A stretch of DNA of 64,000 bases from Maritimibacter sp. 55A14 (GTDB lineage: Bacteria; Pseudomonadota; Alphaproteobacteria; Rhodobacterales; Rhodobacteraceae): positions 19,280 through 83,279 of the forward strand of contig NZ_QEYE01000015.1 in the NCBI RefSeq assembly GCF_003122205.1, written 5' to 3'. Below the pieces are notes generated by a model. The model made no database searches and was not told where the DNA came from. It was given only the letters and a program-made list of their open reading frames with translations. How positions within the stretch are numbered: the first letter of the stretch is position 1; every line of letters starts with the position of its first letter. The position numbers and the translations under genes are program-made. Positions 8,997-17,459 of this stretch are shown in pieces.

Positions 8997-10003
8997 CCCA
9001 TCGGCATCTGCCAGGGTGCCGGGGCATGCCCCCAGACCAGCACACCCAGCCGTTTCTCGATAGCGCCCAGAAGGCTCGACGCGCCGAAGCGGAAGAGGCC
9101 GGGCGTCAGCCAGTCGTCGCCCGCCTCCGCCTGTACCAGCGCCATCCAGGACAGCGCGTCCGCGGCCTTTGATATCCCGCCCGCGGGCTTGAAGCCCACA
9201 CGCGCGCCGGTCTCTGCCTCGTAGGCGCGGATCGCGCGCAGCATGGTCAGCGAGACGGAAAGGGTGGCGTTGACCGGCTCCTTGCCGGTCGATGTCTTGA
9301 TGAAATCCGCCCCGGCCATCATCGCGACCATGCTGGCGCGCGCGACATCGGTGAGGCTGCCCAGTTCGCCGGTGGCCAGGATCGCCTTGAGATGCGCAGG
9401 GCCGCAGGCTTCGCGGAAGGCGCGGATCTCGGCGTGGAGGGCGGCCCAATCGCCCAGCAGGACATGGCGGCGGGAAATCACGATGTCGATTTCGTCTGCG
9501 CCCGCGGCGACGGAGCGGCGCACCTCGTCCACCCGCAGGTCGAAGGGCGAGAGCCCTGCCGGGAAGCCCGCCGAGACCGCCGCCACCGGGATGCCGCTAC
9601 CCGCGAGGGCCGCGCGCGCCGCCGGGATCATCTCGTGATAGACGCAGAGCGCGGCGGTGTGCAGCCCCTCCGCCGCCGGTCCCAGTGCCCCGGTCAGCGC
9701 GGGGCCCAGCGGGGCGCGGGCCTTGGCGGCCAGGCGGCGCACCCGGCCGGGCGTGTCATCGCCCGAGAGCGTGGTCAGATCGGTCAGCGCAATGGCGCGC
9801 ATCAGCCAGGCGGGCTCCTGCGCGGGCGCCACGGGGCGGCGCGTGGCGATGGTATGGGCTTGCGATGCGGTTGCGCGGGCATTGACGCGGATCGCCGCGA
9901 TCCGGTCGGCATCGAAGGCCAGGCCCGGATTGCGCACGGGCGGCGGCGGGTCGGTGTCGCCGCCGACCGGGCGGAGCGGTGCGCGCGCGCGCTCGTCGGG
10001 CAT
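8993..10003 (-). CDS. deoC: Deoxyribose-phosphate aldolase
   Basis: Cleaves 2-deoxyribose 5-phosphate to glyceraldehyde 3-phosphate and acetaldehyde (EC 4.1.2.4), feeding DNA-derived deoxyribose into central metabolism. The Schiff-base lysine is Lys236 in DFIKTSTGK; the second catalytic lysine is Lys272 in VGFKPAGGI, and EIDIVI at about 171-176 supplies the acidic residue. At 336 residues it is the long form, with an N-terminal extension of roughly 60 residues. It overlaps the ALDH-like gene by four bases. The acetaldehyde produced would normally be oxidised by an ALDH, which makes the loss of the active-site Cys in the neighbour notable. Confidence 0.93.
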   Translation of the reverse strand: MPDERARAPLRPVGGDTDPPPPVRNPGLAFDADRIAAIRVNARATASQAHTIATRRPVAPAQEPAWLMRAIALTDLTTLSGDDTPGRVRRLAAKARAPLGPALTGALGPAAEGLHTAALCVYHEMIPAARAALAGSGIPVAAVSAGFPAGLSPFDLRVDEVRRSVAAGADEIDIVISRRHVLLGDWAALHAEIRAFREACGPAHLKAILATGELGSLTDVARASMVAMMAGADFIKTSTGKEPVNATLSVSLTMLRAIRAYEAETGARVGFKPAGGISKAADALSWMALVQAEAGDDWLTPGLFRFGASSLLGAIEKRLGVLVWGHAPAPWQMPMG

Positions 10004-10083
10004 GGGGCGGGTTCCTTCGCGGCCACGTGCGGGGCCACGAGGGTTGCATGACCGACGGGCGCGCGCAAGCGCGGGCGTGCGGT

Positions 10084-10878
10084 TCAGCCCCGGTCCAGAA
10101 GCGCCGAGACGCCGGCGACCAGCGCGAAGCCCCCGGCGGCCACGGCGACCATGCTGGGGCCGGTGGGCGTGTCGGCCATCCAGGAGAGCCAGAGCCCCGC
10201 CAGCGCCGCGCCTCCCGCCAGAAACACCGCCGCTGCCGCCATCGCCTCGGGCGAGCGCGCGAGCCCCCGCGCGGTTGCCGCCGGGATGATCAGCATGGCC
10301 GAGATCAGCAGCGCCCCCACAACCTTGATGGCGACCGCCACGACCAGCGCCAGCGCCAGTGTCAGCACCATCCTCTCGCGCCGCGGGTCGAGCCCGGCGG
10401 CAAAGGCCAGATCGGCGTTGAGCGTGGCGGTCAGAAGCGGCGACCAGCGCCAGACCAACAGCGCCAGGACCGCTCCCGCGCCGGTCCAGATCACCGCCAG
10501 GTCGGTGCGGCTGACGGCCAGGATGTCGCCGAAGAGATAGGCCGTCAGATCGACCCGCACACCGTGCAGGAGCGACACCGCGACCAGCCCCAGCGCCAGC
10601 GCCGCATGGGCGGTCACGCCCAGCAGCGTGTCGGTCGAGTGCTGCCGCCCACTCAGCGCCGCGACCAGACCCGCCGCCGCCAGCGCCACCGCCAGAACGC
10701 CGGTGAAGATCGACAGGTCGAAGGCCAGCGCAAGCGCCACGCCCAGCAACGCGGCATGGGCGGTGGCGTCGCCGAAATAGGCCATGCGCCGCCAGACCAC
10801 AAAACAGCCCAGCGGGCCGGCAGCCAGAGCAAGCCCCAGCCCTGCAAGCCCGGCGCGGATCAGGAAATCGTCCAGCAT
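10084..10878 (-). CDS. znuB: Zinc ABC transporter permease
   Basis: An integral membrane permease of the ABC-3 family, 264 residues, nearly all hydrophobic helices. Typical segments are YFGDATAHAALLGVALA near the N-terminus, LFGDILAVS, and KVVGALLISAMLIIPAATARGLA, the cytoplasmic loop region that contacts the ATPase. The ATG at 10878 overlaps the znuC stop; a GTG one codon earlier is an alternative start. With ZnuC and ZnuA it forms a high-affinity Zn(II) importer. It is the last gene of the zur-znuC-znuB operon. Confidence 0.93.
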   Translation of the reverse strand: MLDDFLIRAGLAGLGLALAAGPLGCFVVWRRMAYFGDATAHAALLGVALALAFDLSIFTGVLAVALAAAGLVAALSGRQHSTDTLLGVTAHAALALGLVAVSLLHGVRVDLTAYLFGDILAVSRTDLAVIWTGAGAVLALLVWRWSPLLTATLNADLAFAAGLDPRRERMVLTLALALVVAVAIKVVGALLISAMLIIPAATARGLARSPEAMAAAAVFLAGGAALAGLWLSWMADTPTGPSMVAVAAGGFALVAGVSALLDRG

Positions 10879-11669
10879 CACGGCGCCCGCCCGTTCGTGG
10901 AATGCTCGTCCGCGGAATGGTCGTGTCTGCAGTCCCCGGCGTCCTCTCCCTGCGGAGCGGCGCCGTGGCTGTGGTCGTGCTCATGTCGGTAGAGCGCCAG
11001 CGTGCCGCCGGTACCCGGCCCGAAGAGCGCCCGGTATTCCGGCGCCTCCGACACGACGGTCGGCGTACCCTCGCAGCAGACATGGCCGTTGAGGCAGATC
11101 ACCCTGTCGGAGGCGCTCATCACCACATGCAGGTCGTGGCTGACCATTAGCACCGCCGCGCCGGTCTCCGCGCGCAGGGTCTCGATGAGCTGGTAGAAGG
11201 CCGCGGTGCCGGGCTGGTCGAGCCCCTGCGTTGGTTCGTCGAGCACCAGGATATCGGGGCGGCGCAGGATGGCGCGTGCCAGCAGCACGCGCTGGAACTG
11301 GCCGCCGGAAAGCTGCGCCATGTCGCGGGTGCCGATCCCCTCCAGCCCGACGCGGTCCAGCGCGGCGGCGACCTGCGCGGGCGGCTGCCGGTCCGGCAGG
11401 TCGAGGAAACGCGCGACGGTCACGGGCATGGTGCGGTCCACCTCCAGCCGTTGCGGCACATAGCCGATGCGCAGCCCCGGCGCGCGGCGCAGCCGGCCGC
11501 GTGCGGGCCGGAGCGCCCCGATCAGGCAGCGGATCAGCGTCGACTTGCCGGACCCGTTGGGGCCGACGACGGTGACGATCTCGCCGCGTTCGATGCTGAA
11601 ATCGACATCGCGCAGCACCACCATCCGGCCCAATCGAACGGTCACGCCTTCTGCGTCGATCAGGCTCAT
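10878..11669 (-). CDS. znuC: Zinc ABC transporter ATP-binding protein with His-rich tail
   Basis: A 263-residue ABC ATPase: Walker A GPNGSGKST at 36-44, Q-loop VPQR near 71, signature LSGGQ at 120-124, Walker B ILVLDE at 140-145 and the switch His in MVSHDLH near 178. The last 35 residues are rich in His, Asp and Glu (HEHDHSHG, then RHDHSADEH), probably a zinc-sensing or buffering tail. The ATG overlaps the zur stop (ATGA) and its own stop overlaps znuB, so all three are coupled and should be repressed together by Zur. Confidence 0.95.
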   Translation of the reverse strand: MSLIDAEGVTVRLGRMVVLRDVDFSIERGEIVTVVGPNGSGKSTLIRCLIGALRPARGRLRRAPGLRIGYVPQRLEVDRTMPVTVARFLDLPDRQPPAQVAAALDRVGLEGIGTRDMAQLSGGQFQRVLLARAILRRPDILVLDEPTQGLDQPGTAAFYQLIETLRAETGAAVLMVSHDLHVVMSASDRVICLNGHVCCEGTPTVVSEAPEYRALFGPGTGGTLALYRHEHDHSHGAAPQGEDAGDCRHDHSADEHSTNGRAP

Positions 11670-12151
11670 GCCTCCTCCGCGCCGCGGCAGGCGGGGCAGA
11701 GGCCGACCGCCTCGATCACTGCGCGTTCCACCGTGAAGCCCGCATCGCCGGCGGCCTGGTCCAGCGCCCCGCGCACCGCCGCCGTATCGGCTTCGGCCAC
11801 CGTGTCGCAGCCACGGCAGATCAGGAAAGCGGGGTCGTGGCGCTCGCCCGGATGCATGCAGGCGGTGAAGGCGTTGAGACGGCGGATGCGGTGGGCAAAG
11901 CCGTGATCGACGAGGAAATCGAGCGCCCGGTAGGCCACCGGCGGCTGGGTGCCCAGCCCTTCGTCGGACAGCCGCGCCAGCACGTCATAGGCGCCGGTCG
12001 CGGCATGGGCCTCGAGCAGGATTTCCAGCACCCGGCGGCGCACCGGTGTCAGGCGCAGCCCCTCGCGCTTGCAGATATCCTCCACCCGGCCGAGCACGCC
12101 GCGCACACAGCCCGTGTGGTCGTGGCGTTCGAATGCGGAATGGTCGGGCAT
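11666..12151 (-). CDS. zur: Zinc uptake regulator, Fur family
   Basis: A 161-residue Fur-family repressor. The winged-helix domain occupies roughly residues 20-90 (LRLTPVRRRVLEILLE, then PVAYRALDFLVDHGFAHRI). Two CxxC pairs, C112/C115 and C152/C155, form the structural zinc site. The tight coupling with znuC and znuB and the divergent znuA identify it as Zur rather than Fur or PerR. With zinc bound it should repress both transcription units from the palindrome at 12172-12186, including its own gene. Confidence 0.93.
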   Translation of the reverse strand: MPDHSAFERHDHTGCVRGVLGRVEDICKREGLRLTPVRRRVLEILLEAHAATGAYDVLARLSDEGLGTQPPVAYRALDFLVDHGFAHRIRRLNAFTACMHPGERHDPAFLICRGCDTVAEADTAAVRGALDQAAGDAGFTVERAVIEAVGLCPACRGAEEA

Positions 12152-12171
12152 GGCGCTGGTTTTCCCGGTTG

Positions 12172-12186
12172 TGTTATAATATTACA
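12172..12186. promoter_or_regulatory. Candidate Zur box between zur and znuA
   Basis: The 15-mer TGTTATAATATTACA is an imperfect palindrome (12 of 14 positions symmetric around the centre) in the 81-bp divergent gap. It includes TATAAT, so repressor binding would cover a -10 element. Position and symmetry fit alphaproteobacterial Zur operators; binding itself is inferred. Confidence 0.65.
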
Positions 12187-12232
12187 TACCATATGTTGGT
12201 GACGAACCCCTGATAGGCAAGGACAGGATGCA

Positions 12233-13246
12233 ATGAAAGCGATTTTTTTGGCGATTGCGGCCGGGGCGCTGCTGGCGGGTGCGCGTGCCGGGGCCGAGCC
12301 TCCGCGCGTGGTGGCCGATATCGCGCCGGTCCATTCCCTCGTCGCGCAGGTGATGGCGGGCGTGGGCGAGGCGGAGCTGCTGTTGCCGCCGGGGGCCTCG
12401 CCGCACGGCTACGCGCTGCGCCCCTCCCAGGCCCGCGCACTTTCCGAGGCCGATCTGGTCTTCTGGGTCGGTCCCGGCCTCACGCCCTGGCTGGAGGACG
12501 CATTGAAAACGCTGGCGGGAGATGGCGCGACGGTGGCGCTGCAGGAGGCCGAAGGCGTGCGCCTGCTGGACTATCGCGAGGGCGCGACATTCGCCGCGCA
12601 TGACCACGGGGACGATGAAGGGCACGGGGAACACACGGGTCACGACAATCACGATGCCGATGACGCCCATGAGGACCACGACGACCGTGCGGCGCAGGAC
12701 GACCACGACGCGCATGATCACGGCGACCACGATCCGCATATCTGGCTCGACCCGGTTAACGCCGCCGCGATCGTCGATGCCGCCGCCGCGCATCTGGTGG
12801 CGGCCGATCCCGGCAATGCCGAAACCTACCGCGCCAATGCGCGCGCAGCGCGGGCGCGGCTTGACGCGCTCAATTCAGAGATCGCCGCGCAGCTTGCACC
12901 GCTGCGTGGCCGGCCCTTCGTGGTGTTCCACGACGCCTATCACTATCTCGAGGCGCGCTACGACATCGAGGCCGCCGGGGCACTCTCGGTTGGGGACGCC
13001 GCCGATCCCGGCGCCGCGCGGGTGGCGCGCATCCGCGACGCGATCCGCGATCTGGGCGCGCGCGGCGTCTTCGCCGAGCCGCAATTCGATCCGCGCCTCG
13101 CCGATAGCCTTGCCGAGGCCGGCGGCGCGCGGCTGGGCGTTCTGGACCCGCTGGGCGCGGAGATCGCGCCGGGACCGGACCATTACGCGACGTTGATGCG
13201 CGGGATCGCGGGAGCCATGACCGCCTGCCTGGCGGAGGGCGGCTGA
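12233..13246 (+). CDS. znuA: Zinc ABC transporter substrate-binding protein
   Basis: The periplasmic zinc-capturing component, 337 residues. A signal peptide covers residues 1 to about 21 (hydrophobic IFLAIAAGALLAGARA). Zinc-coordinating histidines are expected at H34 (APVHS), H58 (SPHGY) and further C-terminal positions. Between them, residues 123-169 form the flexible loop typical of ZnuA, here with more than a dozen His alternating with Asp, ending DPHIWLDP. AAGGACAGG precedes the ATG. It is transcribed divergently from zur-znuC-znuB with the shared Zur box between them. Confidence 0.95.
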   Translation: MKAIFLAIAAGALLAGARAGAEPPRVVADIAPVHSLVAQVMAGVGEAELLLPPGASPHGYALRPSQARALSEADLVFWVGPGLTPWLEDALKTLAGDGATVALQEAEGVRLLDYREGATFAAHDHGDDEGHGEHTGHDNHDADDAHEDHDDRAAQDDHDAHDHGDHDPHIWLDPVNAAAIVDAAAAHLVAADPGNAETYRANARAARARLDALNSEIAAQLAPLRGRPFVVFHDAYHYLEARYDIEAAGALSVGDAADPGAARVARIRDAIRDLGARGVFAEPQFDPRLADSLAEAGGARLGVLDPLGAEIAPGPDHYATLMRGIAGAMTACLAEGG

Positions 13247-13316
13247 TCCCCGCCGGGCTGGACAATCGGCCCACGGGCAGGCATCCCGGCCGGGAAGCTT
13301 GAAGAAGGAGCGCACG

Positions 13317-14159
13317 ATGGCGCAACCGGACTGGATCGCGGCGGATGCCGGCGCCGGCGGGGCAGGGGCCTGGGCCATGACGGAAGCGGGCGAGGTTCTG
13401 GACCGGGCCGAACCGCCGCCGGGCGGCAGGGTCACGCTGGCCGATCTGAGTTCGCGCTGGCTGGTTTCCGGCGCGCGGGTGCCGGTGCTGGCCTGCGGTC
13501 TGACCGCGGCGGAGGCAGCGCGTAAGCTGCCTTGCGCGCCGCTGGAGCCCGGCCCGCCGCTTGCCGTCGGCGCCGACGACCCGAGCATGGCATTGCGCCT
13601 CGTGCCGGGGCTGCGGCAGGACAACCCGCCGGTGCTGACCGAAGGCGCGGAGACCCGGATCGCGGGCTTTCTGGACGGGCGCCCGGATTTCGACGGTGTG
13701 CTCTGCCTGACCGGCGCCATGAGCCTCTGGGCGCATGTCAGCGCGGGCGAGGTTGTCAGCATGCGCGCCTTCCTGAGCGGTGAGTTGGCCGGGGCTGCCG
13801 GCGTCGCGGCCATGCCCGACCCTGCCGCGGTGGCCGACGCGGCGGCCGATACGATTTCGCGCCCCGAGGCGTTGGCCGCGAAACTGGCCGAAGCCCGGAC
13901 CGCGCTGCGTCTGGGCCTGATGGTGCCGGAGGCCGCGCAGGCGGGGATCGCGGGCGCGCTGATCGGCGCGGAACTGGCGGCCGCGCGGCCCTATTGGCTG
14001 GGCCAGGAGCTGGTGCTGGTCGGATACCCCGCGGAAACCGCGCTCTACAGCGCCGCACTGGCCGCGCAGGGGCTCGCGCCCCAGGCGTTGGACGGCGCCG
14101 GCATGGCGCTGGCCGGGCTTTGCGCAGCCTGGCGCGGCCTGGTCGGGACGCGCGCTTGA
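13317..14159 (+). CDS. 2-dehydro-3-deoxygalactonokinase-like protein with degraded phosphate loop
   Basis: A 280-residue protein with the overall pattern of DgoK-type sugar-acid kinases (ASKHA fold): PDWIA at the start, a VxxLACGL segment, QDNPPVLTEGAETRIAGFL, LTGAMSLWAHVSAGEVVSMRAFLSGEL and a C-terminal GALIGAELAAARPYWLG. Normal family members open with a phosphate-1 motif like DWGTSNLRAW; here it reads DAGAGGAGAW, losing the conserved Thr and Arg. No dgoA or other galactonate gene is adjacent. It may be inactive or have changed substrate. The start at 13317 is set by AAGGAG seven bases upstream. Confidence 0.78.
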   Translation: MAQPDWIAADAGAGGAGAWAMTEAGEVLDRAEPPPGGRVTLADLSSRWLVSGARVPVLACGLTAAEAARKLPCAPLEPGPPLAVGADDPSMALRLVPGLRQDNPPVLTEGAETRIAGFLDGRPDFDGVLCLTGAMSLWAHVSAGEVVSMRAFLSGELAGAAGVAAMPDPAAVADAAADTISRPEALAAKLAEARTALRLGLMVPEAAQAGIAGALIGAELAAARPYWLGQELVLVGYPAETALYSAALAAQGLAPQALDGAGMALAGLCAAWRGLVGTRA

Positions 14160-14284
14160 CGGGTCAACCCCGCAGCCGTGGATGCGCCATGATCCGGGCT
14201 TGGTCGGTGGCTAGCGTGCCATGCGGCGCCCGCGGGTACGAGCCAGTCAGTCCCAGAGGTTGAATCTGGCGATGCTGACGTCTG

Positions 14285-15268
14285 TCATGTTGCCGCCTCG
14301 TGGCGATCCAGCGCCATCGCGAAGACAGCGGCATCGACATTGCCGCCGGTCGCCACTGCGACCACCGCGTCGCCCGTAATGGCCTCGGGACGGAAGAGCG
14401 CGGCGGCCAGCGCCACCGCCCCGCCGGGTTCCAGGACCAGTTTGAGCCGCAGGAAGGCGAGCGCCATTGCGCGCAACGCCTCGTCCTCGGTCACGACGAG
14501 GCCCGGACCGCAGAGCCGGCGCAGGATCGGGAAGGTGATCTCGCCGGGGCTGGGCGTGAGGATCGCATCGCAGAGCGATCCACTGCGGCGGCTGTTGACC
14601 TCGCGCCGGTCGGAGGCGAGCGAGCGCGCCATATCGTCGAACCCCTCGGGCTCCGCCGTACGGACGCGCAGGCCGGGCGCGCGGGCCTCCAGCGCCAGCG
14701 CGATGCCACTGCTCAGCCCGCCGCCGCCGCAGCAGACAAGAACATCGGCCTGCATCACGTCCCTCGCCTGCGCCTGCGCGGCGATCTCCAGCCCCGTGCT
14801 GCCCTGTCCCGCGATCACCTGCGGATCGTCGTAGGGCTTGACCAGGGTCAGGCCACGATCCCCTGCGATCCGTGCGCCGATTGCGTCGCGGTCCTCGCCC
14901 TCACGGTCGTAGAGCACCACCTCCGCGCCGAGCGCGCGGGTGTTCTCGATCTTCAGGAGCGGTGCGTCCGAAGGCATGATGATGACCGCCGGTGCGCCCA
15001 GCGCGGCGGCCGCACGCGCCACGCCCTGCGCGTGGTTGCCCGAGGAATACGCGATCACGCCGCGCCGGCGCGCGGCCTCGTCCAGCGCCGAGATCGCCGC
15101 CCAGCCGCCACGCGCCTTGAAGGAACCGGTATGTTGAAGGCATTCCGCCTTGACCAGAACCCGCCGGCCCGCGATCCGGTCGAGAAAGGGTGAGGAGAGG
15201 AGCGGTGTTTCCCGGACATGCCCGTCCAGCCGCCGCGCGGCGGCCTCGATCAGCGCAATGTCGACCAT
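14285..15268 (-). CDS. Threonine/serine dehydratase family protein (PLP-dependent)
   Basis: A 327-residue fold-type II PLP enzyme. The cofactor lysine sits in GSFKARGG near residue 50; SSGNHAQGVA near 75 binds the substrate carboxylate; the glycine-rich phosphate loop CCGGGGLSSG is near 177. There is no C-terminal ACT regulatory domain, so it is a short catabolic-type threonine/serine ammonia-lyase or a related 3-hydroxyaspartate dehydratase. It overlaps the end of the alpha/beta hydrolase gene by 19 bases and is the third gene of a coupled minus-strand set that starts with the haloacid dehalogenase. Confidence 0.88.
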   Translation of the reverse strand: MVDIALIEAAARRLDGHVRETPLLSSPFLDRIAGRRVLVKAECLQHTGSFKARGGWAAISALDEAARRRGVIAYSSGNHAQGVARAAAALGAPAVIIMPSDAPLLKIENTRALGAEVVLYDREGEDRDAIGARIAGDRGLTLVKPYDDPQVIAGQGSTGLEIAAQAQARDVMQADVLVCCGGGGLSSGIALALEARAPGLRVRTAEPEGFDDMARSLASDRREVNSRRSGSLCDAILTPSPGEITFPILRRLCGPGLVVTEDEALRAMALAFLRLKLVLEPGGAVALAAALFRPEAITGDAVVAVATGGNVDAAVFAMALDRHEAAT

Positions 15269-16089
15269 GCGGTCTGCTCCAGGAATTCGCCGATCGCGGC
15301 CAGGCTCTCGGCCTCGTCGAGGAAGGGGATATGCCCCCGGTCGGGCACTTCGGCAAAGATCATGTCGGGGCGGCGGCGGCGCATCTCGGCCGCCGTTTCG
15401 GGTGCGAGCAGGTCGGAATTCGCGCCACGGATCAGGCCGACGGGCAGTCCCTCCAGTGCGTCGAAGAGTGGCCAGAGGTCCGGCGCATCGCCCTCGAAGG
15501 CGGCCAGGAAAGCGGTGCGCAGCACCGGGTCGTAATTGATCCTCAGCCCGTTCTCGGTCTGCACGAAATGCCGCGCCGCCTCTTCGCGCCAGCGGCCCGG
15601 CGGCAGGTCGGCGAAACCGTCCATCGTGCGCGCCAGCGCCTCGGCGGCGTCGTCCAGCGTCTTGGCCGTCGGATTGCGCCCGACATATTCGCGAATGCGC
15701 TCCAGCCCGGCGGGGGCGATGTCCGGGCCGACATCGTTCAGCAACAGTCCAGCCATCCGGTCTTTCGCCGTGGCCGCCATCATCATCCCGATCAGCCCAC
15801 CGCGCGAGGTGCCGATGATCGCGGCGCGCGGCACGTCCAGATGGTCGAGCAGTTCGACGACGTCGCGTGCCTCCACCGGGACGGTATAGCTGGTATGGTC
15901 GGGCGCCCAGTCGGAGGCCCCGCGGCCGCGATAATCGGGCCGGATCAGCCGCACGCCGGAGATATGCGCGGCCATGTAGTCGAAATCGCTGGAATTGCGG
16001 GTGAGGCCGGGCAGGCAGAGCACCGCTTGCCCCTCGCCTTCGTCCCGATAGGCCAGGCGCAGGCCGTCGGAGGAGGTGTAGACCCCCAT
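15250..16089 (-). CDS. Alpha/beta fold hydrolase
   Basis: A 279-residue alpha/beta hydrolase. The nucleophile elbow is GTSRGG (Ser near residue 95), the oxyanion region CLPGLTRNSSDF lies near residue 26, and the terminal His is in DRGHIPFLDE near the C-terminus. The RPDYRGRGASDWAP segment is typical of the epoxide hydrolase/haloalkane dehalogenase-like branch, but a Ser nucleophile points to an esterase or related enzyme. Its ATG overlaps the dehalogenase stop (ATGA). Substrate unknown. Confidence 0.87.
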   Translation of the reverse strand: MGVYTSSDGLRLAYRDEGEGQAVLCLPGLTRNSSDFDYMAAHISGVRLIRPDYRGRGASDWAPDHTSYTVPVEARDVVELLDHLDVPRAAIIGTSRGGLIGMMMAATAKDRMAGLLLNDVGPDIAPAGLERIREYVGRNPTAKTLDDAAEALARTMDGFADLPPGRWREEAARHFVQTENGLRINYDPVLRTAFLAAFEGDAPDLWPLFDALEGLPVGLIRGANSDLLAPETAAEMRRRRPDMIFAEVPDRGHIPFLDEAESLAAIGEFLEQTAWSTLR

Positions 16090-16778
16090 CAGAGCGACTC
16101 GGCCAGCCCGGCGATCCCGGTCAGGTCTTCGAGCACATGGGCCGGTTGCCAGGGCAGGCGGTCCATCGGGTCGCCCGCGCGGTTGACCCAGGCGGAGATG
16201 AAGCCGTAGCCCGAGGCCGCCGCCGCGTCCCAGCCGTTGGAGGACACGAAGAGCACGTTGCCGGGCGCGCAGCCGAAGCGCTTGCCCACGAGGTCATAGA
16301 CGCTGCGATGTGGCTTGAAGACGCCGACGCTCTCGACGCTCAGAACGTCGTCGAGATGCCCGCCGATCCCGGCGGAATTCACCGCTCCCGCCAGCATGTC
16401 GGGCGATCCGTTGGACAGAATCGCCGTCTCCCGGCCCGCCGCCTTCAGGTCGGCCAGCATCTTCGGCACTTCCGGATAGGCGGCCAGTTCCCAGTAGAGC
16501 GCGAGCAGCCTCTCCCGCAGGTCCGGGTCGCCCGAAAGGCCGGTGGCCTCCAGCGCCCAGTCCAGCCCCTGCTGCGTGACCTCCCAGAAATCGGTATGGG
16601 CGTCGGCCACGGCGCGCAGCCAGGTGTATTGCAACTGCTTGAGCCGCCAGTGCTCGGCCAGTTTCGGCCAATGTTCGGCGAAGGCCTCGCGGCCGGGTTC
16701 GCGGGCCGCCTGCCGCGCGGCGGCGGCCACGTCGAAGAGCGTGCCATAGGCGTCGAAGATGCAAGTTGTGATGGGCAT
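16089..16778 (-). CDS. Haloacid dehalogenase type II
   Basis: Converts (S)-2-haloalkanoates to (R)-2-hydroxyalkanoates (EC 3.8.1.2). The 229-residue protein has the HAD motif I FDAYGTLFD with the nucleophile Asp9, an alpha-helical cap, motif II LSNGSPDM, motif III Lys in VFKPHRSVYDL, and motif IV SSNGWDAAAA, all diagnostic for L-2-haloacid dehalogenases. It is the first gene of a coupled set with a hydrolase and a PLP dehydratase, and is divergent from the FKBP gene. Such enzymes are frequent in marine bacteria. Confidence 0.92.
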   Translation of the reverse strand: MPITTCIFDAYGTLFDVAAAARQAAREPGREAFAEHWPKLAEHWRLKQLQYTWLRAVADAHTDFWEVTQQGLDWALEATGLSGDPDLRERLLALYWELAAYPEVPKMLADLKAAGRETAILSNGSPDMLAGAVNSAGIGGHLDDVLSVESVGVFKPHRSVYDLVGKRFGCAPGNVLFVSSNGWDAAAASGYGFISAWVNRAGDPMDRLPWQPAHVLEDLTGIAGLAESL

Positions 16779-16957
16779 GTGTCGGTCTCCTTCGGCGCGA
16801 CTTTGGCACAGCCTGAACCGGCTTTGTATCCCCGATTTTCGGCTTCGGGGTTCACATCCGCGCCATGTCCCTTATGTTGGGTTCCACAGCCGGAGTACCT
16901 GCGCGAATGGCGCGCGGCCTCTGAAATCAACACCTCCCAGACAAAAAGAGAGTTGCC

Positions 16958-17386
16958 ATGACACAGGCACAAACGGGCGACAAAGTCCGTATCCACTACA
17001 CCGGCACGCTGGATGACGGGAGCACCTTCGACAGTTCCGAAGGGCGCGATCCGCTGGAATTCACCGTCGGCTCGGGCGAGATCATTCCAGGTCTCGACAA
17101 CGAGATCGCCGGCATGGAAGTGGGCGAGAAGAAAAGCGTCAAGGTCGACGCCACGGAAGCCTATGGCCCGCACGATCCGAACCGCACGCAGGCGGTCCCG
17201 CGCGAAACCGTGCCCGATCACATCCCGCTCGATATCGGCACGCAGCTTCAGATGCAGACGCCCGACGGCCAGGCCGTGGCCGTGAGCGTGGCGGAAGTGA
17301 CCGAGAACGAAGTCGTGCTCGACGCCAACCATCCGCTGGCCGGCAAGGATCTGAATTTCGCGGTCGAACTGGTCGAAATCGTCTGA
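16958..17386 (+). CDS. FKBP-type peptidyl-prolyl cis-trans isomerase (SlyD-like)
   Basis: A 142-residue isomerase/chaperone: VRIHYTGTLDDGSTFDSS, LEFTVGSGEIIPGLD, an insert-in-flap region carrying GPHDPN, and a final LNFAVELVEIV. This is the SlyD/FkpB layout with the IF domain inserted in the FKBP fold, but it lacks the His/Cys-rich C-terminal tail of enteric SlyD. It should accelerate prolyl isomerisation and assist folding in the cytoplasm. AAAAAGAGAG precedes the ATG. Confidence 0.9.
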   Translation: MTQAQTGDKVRIHYTGTLDDGSTFDSSEGRDPLEFTVGSGEIIPGLDNEIAGMEVGEKKSVKVDATEAYGPHDPNRTQAVPRETVPDHIPLDIGTQLQMQTPDGQAVAVSVAEVTENEVVLDANHPLAGKDLNFAVELVEIV

Positions 17387-17395
17387 CGGCGATGC

Positions 17396-17424
17396 GGGCG
17401 GCGGACGCCCACGCGCCGCCGCCC
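17396..17424. terminator. Strong GC hairpin between convergent slyD-like and fabI genes
   Basis: GGGCGGCGG at 17396-17404 pairs perfectly with CCGCCGCCC at 17416-17424 across an 11-base loop. It lies between two convergent genes, as expected for a bidirectional terminator, but no T-run follows on either side. Confidence 0.4.
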
Positions 17425-17459
17425 GGTTCCCACGGATCGAAGCCCGGTCCGGGTCCGGA

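Noticed and set aside
14247..14288. A 13-residue open frame (MTDVSIARFNLWD) whose ATG overlaps the dehydratase stop
   Set aside because: The ATGA overlap looks like operon coupling, but the peptide is too short to support as a gene and no homologue is known to me. It could be the stub of a deleted fourth gene.
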